A stretch of 64,000 nucleotides of DNA from Leptothoe spongobia TAU-MAC 1115 (GTDB lineage: Bacteria > Cyanobacteriota > Cyanobacteriia > Phormidesmidales > Phormidesmidaceae): contig NZ_JADOES010000017.1 in assembly GCF_018739885.1 (NCBI RefSeq), positions 1 to 64,000 on the forward strand. Direction: 5' to 3'. Below are positions 1 through 8,838 of this stretch, in pieces. Below the pieces are notes generated by a model. The model saw only the letters and a list, made by a program, of their open reading frames with translations, was not told the origin of the DNA and did not search any database. Each line of letters opens with the position of its first letter. Position 1 is the first letter of the stretch. The position numbers and the translations under genes are program-made.

Positions 1-174
1 TATTCTGGACCATGCAACAGAAGCTACCTTTGCCTGATACTATTGATGGACTTTTGTCAATGCGTAACTCCTATATCTTTAAATTGGTACCGATACGGCA
101 TCATGGCAGAAATGATTGCCGTTGGCCTAACAAGCCTTGTGGTGAAAGAGTTTAACGTTGATTGGCGAGAATAA
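1..174 (+). other. possible 3' end of an upstream gene (unresolved)
   Basis: Frame 1 is open from the left edge of the window to a TAA at 172-174, and frame 3 is open to a TAA at 153-155. Either could be the end of a gene that begins outside the window, converging on mutS2. Frame 1 ends in residues VVKEFNVDWRE and frame 3 ends in NKPCGERV. I recognise neither, and the stretch is too short to choose between them. It may also be plain intergenic DNA. Confidence 0.25.
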
Positions 175-180
175 TTCTCT

Positions 181-2688
181 TTAAATCTGGGCTACGGTCA
201 CCCCTGTGCCGCCATCTGTTTGTTCGGCATTGTCAAAGCTCAGTATTTGGGGATGGCGTTTGAGAAATTCTCGGACGCCGCGTTTGAGTTTACCGGTGCC
301 GTGGCCGTGGATAATCCAGATGGGGCCAGTGGCATGGGCAATAAAGTTTTCCAGGTCAGCTTCGGCCTCGGCTACCCGCATGCCCCTGAGGTCGATGGTG
401 TTTTTGGAGGTGCGGACGGCGGGAGCGGTGGGTTCTTTTTTGACCACTTTGACGGTGGTGCGGCGTTTTTCGGGGGCTTTTTCAGTCGGTGTTTTGGGGG
501 TGACGGCCTTTTGTCCGGTGAGGGATTCAATATCCTTGAGATCTACGACGGTTTTCATTAGTCCAAAGCGCACCGCCACCTTGCCGTCGGTATCCGGTTC
601 CTCCACAACTTCGGCGGTTTGGCCCCCAAGGCCAATGAGGCGAACTTTTTCCCCCAGTTTAGGTTTGTAATTGGCAATGGCTTTCTTGGCGGGATGGTTA
701 CTGGGAGCCTGCTGTTGCTGGACGATAGTTTCCACTAATTCAGTGGCCTTTTGGGCAGCTCGGGCTGTGGGATTACCCTTTTGTAATTGACGAATGACCG
801 TGGCAATTTCGGCCTTGGCTTCGGCTACGGCAGCTTGAATGGCTTTTTCCTGTTCCAGTTTTTGATTGAGTTCCCAGTCTTTGATGGCGGCGGCTTTGCG
901 TTCAATGTCGGACTTGAGTGCTTCTGCCTGGGCGACGATGCCAGCGGCCTGTTCTGCTTGATCTTCCTGGCGTCTGCGCTGGGCTTCTAGACCGGCAATG
1001 ACCTGGTTAACGTCGTCCTGCTTGCTCACACCCACATAGGTTTGAGCAGTATCGACTACAGCAGCATTTAACCCCAGCCGTCTGGCAATGGAGAGGGCGT
1101 TGGAGCGTCCGGGAATCCCCCACAGGAGTCGGTAGGTAGGGGATAAACTAACGTCGTCAAACTCCACCGAGGCATTTTCAAAGCGTTCGTCTTGGTACTT
1201 GAGGGCTTTGAGTTCGCCGAAGTGGGTGGTGGCGATGGTGAGGCGGGTGTGGTTGGCCAGGTGCTGGAGCAGTGCGATCGCAAGGGCACTGCCCTCCGTC
1301 GGATCGGTGCCTGCCCCCACCTCATCCAAAAGGACCAATGAATTATTTGCTGTAGAGTGGTCACTGCCCACCGATTCATCGTTGAAATTATCCGACGTTT
1401 CACTCGCTCCAATCGCATCCAAAATCCGACTTATTCGCCGAATATGACCCGAAAATGTAGATAAACTTTGCTCGATAGATTGTTCGTCACCAATATCAGC
1501 CAATACCTGATCAAACCAGGGCAATTCCACTGGTTCACGGGCCGGGACAAACAGACCGACCTTAGCCATTAGCGAGGCCAGACCCAAGGTTTTTAGCGTC
1601 ACGGTCTTACCGCCCGTATTCGGCCCAGTAATCGCCACCACGCGAATGTCAGGACGCATCGTTACATCAATGGGAACCACCGTCGATCCTTCCTCGTGGC
1701 GCTGTTGCCAGACCAGGATGGGATGGCGTAGCTGTCGCAGCACAGTGCGTTCACTGGGGGCGCTAAATCGAGGCGGGTTTGCCTCTAGCCACAGGGAATA
1801 GCGAGCACGGGCTGTGGCTAGATCCAGCGTCGTGACAATGGCCATGAGCTGCTCCAGGTCTTCGCTAACGTCGGCAACCTGTGCGCTCAAGCGCTGACGA
1901 ACGAGTTCTTCCTCGCGGGCTTCCTGGCGTTCTAGCTGGCGTAGCCGGTTACCAAACTCAACCACACTTTGGGGTTCGATATAGAGGGTGGCACCGCTGG
2001 TGGAGACATCGTGGACAATGCCGGGGATGGAGTCCTTTTGGGGGGCTTTGACCGGAATGACAAACCGGCCCGCCCGCTGGGTAATTAGGGTTTCTTGCAG
2101 GGCTCCGGCACTGCGCTGCATGATGCGCTGCAGCTTAGCATGGAGCGCATCATGGGTGCTTTTTAGGCTTTTGCGAATGCCAGCCAGCTTAGGATTAGCC
2201 CGGTCGGTGACCTTACCTCGATCGTCGATGCAGTGGTGGATCTCCTTTTCGAACTCTGGGTAGGTGCGGAGCTGGGCGACTAGGGCCTGGAGGACGGGAA
2301 GGTCTTCTTCCTCTTGGGCATCAATGGCCCGCCGTAGCTGGCGAGCACCAGCCAAGGTGGTGGCAATATCTAACAGTTCTTCCCCAGCCAAAATTCCCTG
2401 ACGTTTGGCCCGTTCTAGGGCATCGCCTATGTCCTGGATGCCACGGAAGTTGAGGGGAGCAATGTCCTCTAGCTGATAGGTTTCGCGGGTCTGGGCCAAC
2501 AGTCGCTCGCTTTCATGCTGATGCTCTGGAATACGGCCATGGCGAGCGGCAAGGGCACCCAGCTTAGTAGCGGCAAAGGTAGACCACTGCTGACATAGGC
2601 GTGGCCATTCTAATAAATCTAGGGTTTCGGACTGGATCAAGATCGGTGGAGAATTGAAAGCTTTGGGTGTAGGAGTTTTGAAACTCAA
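181..2688 (-). CDS. mutS2: endonuclease MutS2
   Basis: MutS2-family DNA-binding ATPase and nuclease of 835 residues, a usual family length. In other bacteria the family acts against recombination intermediates or rescues collided ribosomes rather than in mismatch repair. The P-loop GPNTGGKT lies at residues 355-362 and the Walker B region LVLLDEVGAGTDPTEG at 451-466. A charged coiled-coil region follows, with a C-terminal Smr nuclease domain showing IDLRG and HGHGTGKL. Residues about 426-450 form a Ser/Asp/Asn-rich insertion between the ABC signature helix and Walker B, longer than I expect for this family. The gene is divergent from the DUF790 gene with about 70 bp between starts. It contains a HIP1 site near 1275. 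The family call is secure; the cellular role is inferred from homologues. Confidence 0.97.
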   Translation of the reverse strand: MSFKTPTPKAFNSPPILIQSETLDLLEWPRLCQQWSTFAATKLGALAARHGRIPEHQHESERLLAQTRETYQLEDIAPLNFRGIQDIGDALERAKRQGILAGEELLDIATTLAGARQLRRAIDAQEEEDLPVLQALVAQLRTYPEFEKEIHHCIDDRGKVTDRANPKLAGIRKSLKSTHDALHAKLQRIMQRSAGALQETLITQRAGRFVIPVKAPQKDSIPGIVHDVSTSGATLYIEPQSVVEFGNRLRQLERQEAREEELVRQRLSAQVADVSEDLEQLMAIVTTLDLATARARYSLWLEANPPRFSAPSERTVLRQLRHPILVWQQRHEEGSTVVPIDVTMRPDIRVVAITGPNTGGKTVTLKTLGLASLMAKVGLFVPAREPVELPWFDQVLADIGDEQSIEQSLSTFSGHIRRISRILDAIGASETSDNFNDESVGSDHSTANNSLVLLDEVGAGTDPTEGSALAIALLQHLANHTRLTIATTHFGELKALKYQDERFENASVEFDDVSLSPTYRLLWGIPGRSNALSIARRLGLNAAVVDTAQTYVGVSKQDDVNQVIAGLEAQRRRQEDQAEQAAGIVAQAEALKSDIERKAAAIKDWELNQKLEQEKAIQAAVAEAKAEIATVIRQLQKGNPTARAAQKATELVETIVQQQQAPSNHPAKKAIANYKPKLGEKVRLIGLGGQTAEVVEEPDTDGKVAVRFGLMKTVVDLKDIESLTGQKAVTPKTPTEKAPEKRRTTVKVVKKEPTAPAVRTSKNTIDLRGMRVAEAEADLENFIAHATGPIWIIHGHGTGKLKRGVREFLKRHPQILSFDNAEQTDGGTGVTVAQI

Positions 2689-2756
2689 AATTAAGTTGAG
2701 TCTTAACTAACTATATAGCGTCTATCTTGGGAAGATGCTGCCTTCTTGGGAAGAAA

Positions 2757-4010
2757 ATGCTTCCTTCTGATTTATTAATCCATCGGCCTCGGGGTAACTC
2801 TATTGATGCGAAACAGCTGCCTTTGGAGGAGCCTTGGGTTGCGATCGCAACCAATCTCATCGCCCTATTCCAATCCACCGTAGGTGATACCCAGGGTAGT
2901 CTTAACCAAAAACTTCAACAGCTCGAAGGTGAGGACACCGACTATCGGATTAAACGGGGGTTAGCTCATATTCTGCGTAGCAGTTTCAGTACGTTTGAGA
3001 TTGTCAGTCCCTTAGAACCTCAGGACTTACGTCAGCGTATTTTTGCCCTAGCAGCGGTGAGGGCACCCTCTCCCGTCGCTGCCAATCAGCACCTAGAAAC
3101 TCTGGCAAGTCAACTTACTCAAGAACTCGATAAGGATGTTGAGCCGATCCATATCCAGCAGGGGCTATATGCCGATCTCAAAGAAAATCGAATCCTGACC
3201 CAATTTGATGCGCCGACACCCGAGGCCTTGATCCATCGTTATAACCTGTCCCAGGTCCAGGGCATCTTTTACCGAGCCAGTCATGTGGTTCTCAACCTGC
3301 ATCGCAATGATCCTGGTGAGTACAAGCTGATGTTTCGCTATCTGAAACTGTTTAGACTGATGACCTATATCGAGGGAGAAGCCGATCAAGGGTTTACCAT
3401 CACTATCGATGGCCCGGCCAGTCTGTTTAAAGCGAGTACTCGCTATGGTCTAGACATTGCCAAACTTGTCCCCGCCATTTTGCATGTAACCCGATGGCAC
3501 CTCAGTGCTACCTTGCAATGGAAAGACAGCTACACCAAAGCCCTGTCTGAAAAGGCCTATATCCTTGACTCAGAGTGTGATTTGGTTAGCCACTACCCAC
3601 CAGGGAAACCCTATGACAGCATGGTCGAAGCCGCGTTTGCTGAGCGTTGGACTGCCCTAGTAGACAAAGGTAAAACCCAGTGGCAACTAGAGCGGGAGGT
3701 GGATCTAATCCCCATACCTGGCAGTGTTATGATTCCTGACTTCCGTCTGGTTCATCCCGATGGTCCAGTGTATTTATTGGAAATAGTTGGATATTGGCGG
3801 CCAGACTATCTGCGCAAAAAATTTGCTCAGGTACAGAAGTCAGACTGTCAAAATCTGATTTTGGCTATTTCAGAGCGGCTAAACTTAGCAAAAGCAGGTG
3901 TCGATATAAAAAGCGTACCGGCCAAAATTGTGTGGTTTAAGGACAAGCTGCAGCCCAAACCTGTGCTGACCCTTCTAGAGACGCTGGGAGAGAATACTCA
4001 ACCGACGTAA
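2757..4010 (+). CDS. DUF790 (Bax1-like) nuclease-family protein
   Basis: 417-residue protein of the DUF790 family. Archaeal members (Bax1) bind the XPB helicase and have nuclease activity, and cyanobacterial members are often linked to an XPB-like helicase. The C-terminal part shows a PD-(D/E)XK-like core: IPDFRLVHPDG followed by a strand ending LLEIVGYW. I chose the ATG at 2757 because the protein then begins MLPSDLL, as family members do. An in-frame start at 2727 would add ten residues of no clear character. No helicase gene is next to it here. It is followed by a weak hairpin (4079-4095). The DUF790 assignment is firm; the nuclease role is inferred from homologues. Confidence 0.85.
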   Translation: MLPSDLLIHRPRGNSIDAKQLPLEEPWVAIATNLIALFQSTVGDTQGSLNQKLQQLEGEDTDYRIKRGLAHILRSSFSTFEIVSPLEPQDLRQRIFALAAVRAPSPVAANQHLETLASQLTQELDKDVEPIHIQQGLYADLKENRILTQFDAPTPEALIHRYNLSQVQGIFYRASHVVLNLHRNDPGEYKLMFRYLKLFRLMTYIEGEADQGFTITIDGPASLFKASTRYGLDIAKLVPAILHVTRWHLSATLQWKDSYTKALSEKAYILDSECDLVSHYPPGKPYDSMVEAAFAERWTALVDKGKTQWQLEREVDLIPIPGSVMIPDFRLVHPDGPVYLLEIVGYWRPDYLRKKFAQVQKSDCQNLILAISERLNLAKAGVDIKSVPAKIVWFKDKLQPKPVLTLLETLGENTQPT

Positions 4011-4078
4011 CAGCCGATTCTTATCTTTCTTCGTATACTTAATACGATAGTGATAGAACGCAAGGCCGCATATTGTTT

Positions 4079-4095
4079 AGGGCTACTACAGCCCT
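4079..4095 (+). terminator. weak hairpin after the DUF790 gene
   Basis: AGGGCT (4079-4084) and AGCCCT (4090-4095) form a 6-bp stem with a 5-nt loop, about 70 nt after the stop codon. There is no clean U tract, so termination is only possible, not shown. Confidence 0.3.
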
Positions 4096-4229
4096 CCTAT
4101 TTCAACCTAAACGTAGCCAAAATCATTGCTTGAAATCAACCAAATTCGTATTATTAGCTGGTTGCTTTTAATCTAGCCCTGATATCTGGGCTAACTAACA
4201 CTTGAGGAACCTTACCTATTCCCTGCATT

Positions 4230-4598
4230 ATGACCACGGTTTTGATTGTGGATGACAGTTCTACCCTAAGGGAGATGATCTCTGGTCTCCTGATCAAGGC
4301 AGGTATGACTGTTTTAGAAGCTGAAGATGGTGAAAAAGCCAAAAATATGATTACCTCACGGCCACCTGATCTGGTGGTTCTCGATATTGTTATGCCCAAT
4401 ATGAATGGCTATGAACTTTGCCGCTGGGTCAAGAACAATGGCCCCACAAAGGATGTACCCGTTGTAATTTGCTCATCCAAAAATGAAGAGTTTGATCGTT
4501 ACTGGGGCATGAAACAGGGAGCCGATGCTTACATTGCCAAGCCATTTCGTCCGGCAGAAATGGTAGAAACCGTCAAACATCTGCTACGAGGAAGATAG
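4230..4598 (+). CDS. single-domain response regulator (CheY/PilH type)
   Basis: Stand-alone receiver domain of 122 residues. The acidic pair is D8-D9, the phospho-acceptor is D52 in VLDIVMP, the switch residue is S82 or S83, and the conserved lysine is K104 in IAKPF. It would take a phosphate from a partner histidine kinase and act by binding a target protein, since it has no output domain. The sequence resembles the PilH/PixH-type regulators of cyanobacterial motility and phototaxis operons, but no chemotaxis gene lies beside it, so the partner is unknown. It precedes upp by about 80 bp on the same strand, with no obvious functional link. Confidence 0.93.
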   Translation: MTTVLIVDDSSTLREMISGLLIKAGMTVLEAEDGEKAKNMITSRPPDLVVLDIVMPNMNGYELCRWVKNNGPTKDVPVVICSSKNEEFDRYWGMKQGADAYIAKPFRPAEMVETVKHLLRGR

Positions 4599-4680
4599 CC
4601 CTACCCTAGACCGCCTAGCTGACAAAGACGTATGATTGTGCAGATTTCTGCCCATCCTACAATTTTTATCAGTTTTTCCC

Positions 4681-5337
4681 ATGGCAATTCAGCTGCGGAT
4701 CCACGTTCCCCCTCACCCATTAATCAAGCATTGGCTCGGTGTTTTACGGGACGTTAACACCCCCTCTGCTGTATTTCGTAGTGCCATGACTGAAATTGGT
4801 CGTTGGTTAACCTACGAAGCAATTCGTAATGACTGGTTACCTACCGTCGATGTCACTGTAGAAACGCCCTTAGCCCCCTGTCCGGCCACATTTATTAATC
4901 CTGAAAAGCCGCTGATGGTAATTCCTATCTTGCGTGCAGGGTTGGCTTTGATGGAAGGGGTGCAGGCGGCATTGCCTACAGCTTCGGTTTATCACCTTGG
5001 ATTTGCTCGCAATGAGGAAACGCTTGAAGCTACCTGCTATTTAAATAAGCTGCCTGAGCAGATTGATCCTGAGACCCGTATATTGATTAGTGAGCCAATG
5101 CTGGCAACGGGCGGTACAATGATGGCCACTATGGCAGAATTAGTGAAGCGTGGTGTGGATCCGTCTCTGGTTAGGATTGTCTCAGTGGTCACAGCTCCCC
5201 CAGCGTTGCAGAAACTTGCTGAGGCTTACCCGCAGCTCGTGATTTATGCGGGCATCATTGACGAAGGTCTAGATGGAAACGGCTTTATCGTGCCAGGTCT
5301 GGGAGATGCTGGGGATCGTACATTCGGTACTAATTAA
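4681..5337 (+). CDS. upp: uracil phosphoribosyltransferase
   Basis: Converts uracil and PRPP to UMP in pyrimidine salvage, in the cytosol. The PRPP loop is ILISEPMLATGGTM, and the C-terminal uracil-binding region is DEGLDGNGFIVPGLGDAGDR, a typical Upp ending. With the ATG at 4681 the protein is 218 residues, close to the family norm. An in-frame start at 4636 would add an unmatched 15-residue N-terminus and was not used. Glu replaces the commoner Asp at the start of the PRPP loop (EPMLATGG rather than DPMLATGG). Confidence 0.95.
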   Translation: MAIQLRIHVPPHPLIKHWLGVLRDVNTPSAVFRSAMTEIGRWLTYEAIRNDWLPTVDVTVETPLAPCPATFINPEKPLMVIPILRAGLALMEGVQAALPTASVYHLGFARNEETLEATCYLNKLPEQIDPETRILISEPMLATGGTMMATMAELVKRGVDPSLVRIVSVVTAPPALQKLAEAYPQLVIYAGIIDEGLDGNGFIVPGLGDAGDRTFGTN

Positions 5338-5385
5338 ATTGAGTACTAATAACTAGAGTTATTGATATTAATCACCTCACACACC

Positions 5386-5706
5386 ATGAGTCAGTCAAGC
5401 AACTTCTCCAATGGATTTTTTTTAGGAGCCCTGTTGGGCGGTTTAGTTGGCGGTGTAGCAGGCGTATTAGCCGCTAATCGTATTAGTCATACAGATGCCG
5501 ATGATAATGTAAACCTTAGTCAGCTATCGGAAGACATTAGTCAAAATTTGGCTGATATGAGCAGTGATGAGCGTATGGAAGTTGCTCGTCGGGGGCTTGA
5601 GGATAAAATTTCTGAACTCAATGCCGCTATTGAAGAAGTCCGTCTGCAGCTTGGTAGTACCAATGGCCATGTAACAGACTATGAAACGTCAACCATCGAT
5701 TCATAA
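5386..5706 (+). CDS. YtxH-like membrane-anchored small protein
   Basis: 106-residue protein from the ATG at 5386. Residues about 9-32 form a glycine-rich hydrophobic segment (FFLGALLGGLVGGVAGVLAA) of the glycine-zipper type seen in YtxH/gas-vesicle-like proteins. The rest is hydrophilic and helix-prone with many Asp, Glu and Gln, probably a short coiled coil. It is likely a single-pass inner-membrane or thylakoid protein with a cytosolic tail. A TTG at 5362 could extend it by eight residues but is less likely. It lies between upp and ycf19 on the same strand. Its function is unknown. Confidence 0.75.
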   Translation: MSQSSNFSNGFFLGALLGGLVGGVAGVLAANRISHTDADDNVNLSQLSEDISQNLADMSSDERMEVARRGLEDKISELNAAIEEVRLQLGSTNGHVTDYETSTIDS

Positions 5707-5814
5707 TCGATTCATAAAAGACTTAGGTGATTTTTTACGGTTAGAAAACCATCAGTTACACTAAAAATATAGATCTTAGCGTTGTAACCTAAACTTTCAT
5801 ACGGTGAAATACCC

Positions 5815-6111
5815 ATGCTTGAATTAGTTCTTCGGTCGTTAGCCACGTTTCTTGGTATTTACGGTGCCTTGTTGATTATACGAGTGCTGCTAACGTGGTT
5901 CCCTAGTGTGGACTGGAGTAATCCTGCGTTTTCTACTTTAAGTCAGATTACAGATCCCTATCTAAATCTGTTTCGCTCGGTTATCCCTCCCTTAGGCGGT
6001 CTGGATTTTTCGGCGATGCTGGCTATCTTTTTGCTTTTCTTTGTTCAAGATCAGTTGGAGTCGGTCGCTAGAGTACTTGCTACAAGCTATATGTCTGCTT
6101 CAGCTTTCTAG
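5815..6111 (+). CDS. ycf19: YggT family protein (Ycf19)
   Basis: 98-residue integral membrane protein of the YggT/Ycf19 family, conserved in cyanobacteria and plastids. There are two hydrophobic segments, roughly residues 8-28 and 67-85, with the diagnostic RVLLTWFP after the first and QITDPYLNLFRSVIPPLGGLD between them. Family members in chloroplasts and cyanobacteria have been tied to thylakoid and nucleoid organisation and cytochrome b6 maturation; the role here is inferred. It ends just before a strong shared terminator. Confidence 0.93.
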   Translation: MLELVLRSLATFLGIYGALLIIRVLLTWFPSVDWSNPAFSTLSQITDPYLNLFRSVIPPLGGLDFSAMLAIFLLFFVQDQLESVARVLATSYMSASAF

Positions 6112-6138
6112 AGATAAAGAAAGTCGTTAAATTGATAT

Positions 6139-6176
6139 AAAAACGAGTCGGCAACGTGCATTGCCGACTCGTTTTT
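6139..6176. terminator. bidirectional intrinsic terminator
   Basis: A perfect 16-bp stem with a 6-nt loop (6155-6160) pairs 6139-6154 with 6161-6176. It begins with five A and ends with five T, so it can work on both strands. It lies between the convergent genes ycf19 (+) and the secreted-protein gene (-), 27 nt after the ycf19 stop. Confidence 0.92.
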
Positions 6177-6193
6177 GGTTTGGATTGTTAGTC

Positions 6194-6628
6194 TTACTCT
6201 ATTCGTCCCTGACGTCGCACTTTGCCGACAAATCCAGAGGCCTTGAAGTTCTTTAACTTTAACGGTGGTGGCTGATTTGCCGCTATCGACACACGAATTT
6301 CGAAGTCGCTTTTGCCGGGAGGAACGTAGTCTACTCCCCCTAGCCGCCCTCGGTTTTGCATGACTGGATTGTTGTTCTTGTCATAGATGCGACCAAAGAT
6401 ATCGGCATTGAGGATGGGTTTGCCAGAGTTATTGGTCAGGGTACCGGTGACCAAGTAGCAGGTGGCTTTGCCTAAACTGCCTGCATCAACAATGCCTTCT
6501 GCGTATTCTGCAGGGCAGTTGTCATAGGCAAGATTGGATACATCTAATGGTGTCATCGCATGGGCTGGAGCGGCTATTAGCCCGAAACACATAATTAGAA
6601 ATGCGACGAGGGTTGCACGAAAAGCCAT
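6194..6628 (-). CDS. secreted conserved hypothetical protein
   Basis: 144-residue protein with a clear signal peptide: a hydrophobic core at residues about 7-20 and a likely signal peptidase I site after AHA at about residue 24. The mature part has two cysteines (NCPAEY and ATCYLV), about 20 residues apart, that could form a disulphide. Its beta-rich region (GTLTNNSGKPILNADIFGRIYD) resembles FxLYD-type extracytoplasmic domains. It is probably periplasmic or lumenal. I cannot give a function. It shares the terminator at 6139-6176 with ycf19. Confidence 0.8.
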   Translation of the reverse strand: MAFRATLVAFLIMCFGLIAAPAHAMTPLDVSNLAYDNCPAEYAEGIVDAGSLGKATCYLVTGTLTNNSGKPILNADIFGRIYDKNNNPVMQNRGRLGGVDYVPPGKSDFEIRVSIAANQPPPLKLKNFKASGFVGKVRRQGRIE

Positions 6629-6833
6629 GGGAAGAATCAGGATAGGTTTGCGATCGCATTAGTTTGCAACAGACTGCCCCATGGGCGTGAGTGCAACTAA
6701 CCTATGGCTATGGTAACGGGTCTATGGTGTCAAAAAAACATGAAAATTAGCGAGGCATGCACCCGATGTATCAGGAAATGTGCGTGCCTCGCTTGAGCAT
6801 AAGATAATTATGGCAAATGATGAGCTAATGCTG

Positions 6834-6950
6834 TTAAATGGCCTCTTGCTGACGGTTGGGCAATACCCACACCAGGACGGGGGTGAGCAGAATCATGGCA
6901 CAAGAGAAGCTGAGGCAGATCCAAAGACCTTCGATTTGAGCGGGAGTCAT
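6834..6950 (-). CDS. small single-pass membrane protein (38 aa)
   Basis: Read on the minus strand, the ATG at 6950 opens a 38-codon frame ending with TAA at 6834. It starts MTPAQIEGLWICL, has one hydrophobic helix (residues about 9-30, ending PVLVWVLP) and ends in a short charged tail NRQQEAI. GGAG lies 8 nt upstream of the ATG, a proper Shine-Dalgarno site. Size and topology match the small thylakoid subunits of photosystems, cytochrome b6f or NDH-1, but I could not match it to PsaI, PsaM, PsbX, PsbM, Psb30, PetG or PetN. Longer overlapping frames on both strands lack these features. Confidence 0.6.
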   Translation of the reverse strand: MTPAQIEGLWICLSFSCAMILLTPVLVWVLPNRQQEAI

Positions 6951-7167
6951 AACGGTTTCTCCAAAAGAGGTAGCGGGTTAAATTCGCAATAATAAGCACT
7001 AAACCTTACAGCGATTTCTCAGAGAATTCCCGGCAAGCGGAAGTATATGTTAGAAACCGTAAAATGTACTTTTTGACTTCAGTATGAAAGCACCAGAAAA
7101 ATAGGGTTTCAGCCCTTATCTATCTAGTAGTTTGTTAACATGCAGCAACATTAAAGCTAGGTGTAGT

Positions 7168-8703
7168 TTACTTTGCCCGTACAAACCGATCTGTTGCCAT
7201 ACATCGAAGCCGTTGAATATCTTCTCGTCGAGAAATAGATAACGGTACAGTGGCTTTAATGGCCCGGACCAGTATTGCTGTATCTAGGGAGTGCTGCTCG
7301 TGAATAGCTTGATACAGGCTAGAGACAATAATTTGCTGAATCTCTGCTCCGCTAAAGCCTTCTGTCGCTTTGACCAACTCAGTCATATCAAAGTTGGCAG
7401 GGTTTTGCTGATGACGCTTGAGGTGAATGGTGAGAATGGTGGTTCGGTCTTGCTCGTCGGGTAGATCGACGAAGAAAATCTCATCAAAGCGTCCTTTCCG
7501 CAGGAGTTCTGGAGGAAGCTGAGAAATGTCATTGGCTGTGGCCACCACAAATACTTCCTGGGATTTTTCCTGAAGCCAGGTCAAAAATGAACCAAACAGT
7601 CGACGACTAAGCCCACCATCCGTATCTGCACTTTGGGCACCACCCATGGTTTTTTCAATTTCGTCGATCCACAAGACCGCTGGAGCCATTTTTTCTGCGA
7701 GGGAAACAGCCTGACGAAAGTTCTTTTCTGAGCCACCAACATACTTGTCATACAGACGTCCGGCATCCAACTTGAGCAGAGGCATCTGCCACTCACGGGC
7801 AATGGTTTTCGCCGCCAAGGATTTTCCACAACCTTGAATACCCACGATTAAAATCCCTTTGGGCGGCGTTAGGTTGAGGGCCTGGGCTTGAGGGCTAAAT
7901 CCCATACGAGCTCTTGCCAACCAATGCTTTAACCTGTCAAATCCTCCCAGTTCAGCCGTGTTTTTCTCAATAGGAATATAATCCAACAGCCCGGTTTCCC
8001 GAATGATTTGCATTTTCCGCTCTAGCACGCGGCCAATGTCTTTGGCCGTAAGCTGGCCATCTTCAAGGGCGGCGTAGGCAATTACTTTTTTGGTTTGGTT
8101 GAGGGTCATACCCTGAGTCGTATTGACCAGAGTGCGCATTTCCTCAGGGCTGAGTTTGGTCTTGATGCGTCCGCGTAGAGCCTGTACCGCTTCTACAATG
8201 GCCTTATGCAGCTCGTCCTGGTCCGGCAGGGGCATGTCAAAAAAAACCGCCTCGTGAGCAATCTCCCGTGATAGGGAGACCTGCTCGCCAGAGATCAAGA
8301 GGGTGGACTGATTGTGGGCAAACTGCTGGGCCACTTCACGAAAGAGCCGGGTAACGATGACGTCATCAAAATGGGTGGCAAAGTCCTTGAACCAGTAAAC
8401 GGCGCGATGGCTGATGGCCTGTACATGGCGCAGTGCATCGATCGGTTCAGCTGTATCGGTATCGACGGCGGCTCTGCTAGCGCCTGGCGGTGCATATTCA
8501 TTTTTCCAACGGTTATATTGATTTCCCTCCATGCGGACCAACCCTTGGGCAATGCTCCATTCATAGACCGGTAGCTGTAGGTCAAGGGTGGCCTTGTTGA
8601 TCAGGTTTTGAATGCGTTCTTCCTCAACAGTTTCTACCACGATGATGGGATGAAACGACATGACTAGGGTTTGTAGATGTCGAACGCTGGCAGCAAAGGG
8701 CAT
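7168..8703 (-). CDS. AAA ATPase, Ycf46-like
   Basis: 511-residue AAA+ protein related to Ycf46 of cyanobacteria and red-algal plastids. An N-terminal domain (about 1-240, starting SVRHLQTLVMSFHPIIVVET) precedes one AAA module with Walker A GIQGCGKS, Walker B VLWIDEIEK, and an arginine-finger and sensor region near RRLFGSFLTWLQEKS and LRKGRFDEIFF. The C-terminal lid is SGAEIQQIIV. Ycf46 has been linked to control of CO2 uptake or photosynthesis in Synechocystis, so this relative may be a chaperone-like remodeler in the cytosol; its substrate is unknown. I kept the start at 8703 because the family begins before SFHPII. It is followed by the 38-residue gene at 6834-6950 on the same strand after about 215 bp. 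Confidence 0.93.
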   Translation of the reverse strand: MPFAASVRHLQTLVMSFHPIIVVETVEEERIQNLINKATLDLQLPVYEWSIAQGLVRMEGNQYNRWKNEYAPPGASRAAVDTDTAEPIDALRHVQAISHRAVYWFKDFATHFDDVIVTRLFREVAQQFAHNQSTLLISGEQVSLSREIAHEAVFFDMPLPDQDELHKAIVEAVQALRGRIKTKLSPEEMRTLVNTTQGMTLNQTKKVIAYAALEDGQLTAKDIGRVLERKMQIIRETGLLDYIPIEKNTAELGGFDRLKHWLARARMGFSPQAQALNLTPPKGILIVGIQGCGKSLAAKTIAREWQMPLLKLDAGRLYDKYVGGSEKNFRQAVSLAEKMAPAVLWIDEIEKTMGGAQSADTDGGLSRRLFGSFLTWLQEKSQEVFVVATANDISQLPPELLRKGRFDEIFFVDLPDEQDRTTILTIHLKRHQQNPANFDMTELVKATEGFSGAEIQQIIVSSLYQAIHEQHSLDTAILVRAIKATVPLSISRREDIQRLRCMATDRFVRAK

Positions 8704-8838
8704 GGTTGACGATTTGGGAGGATCTTCTGGGTTCAGGATGCCCAGGTAGAGGGGAAAGGGGCGCAGGGGAAGTCGGGGCGGTAGAGTTTGGCTTCGCTCA
8801 GTTTAGAGAGAAGAGAGCTGTTGTTTGATGGGAGATTT

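Noticed and set aside
206..670. Plus-strand frames of 113-154 residues
   Set aside because: They are antisense to the Smr and linker regions of mutS2, and their Gly/Phe- or Ser/Arg-rich composition is that of antisense translation.
6780..6999. Two longer reading frames (6780-6992 plus and 6808-6999 minus)
   Set aside because: They overlap the 38-residue frame, have no membrane helix or good ribosome site, and look like shadows of it.
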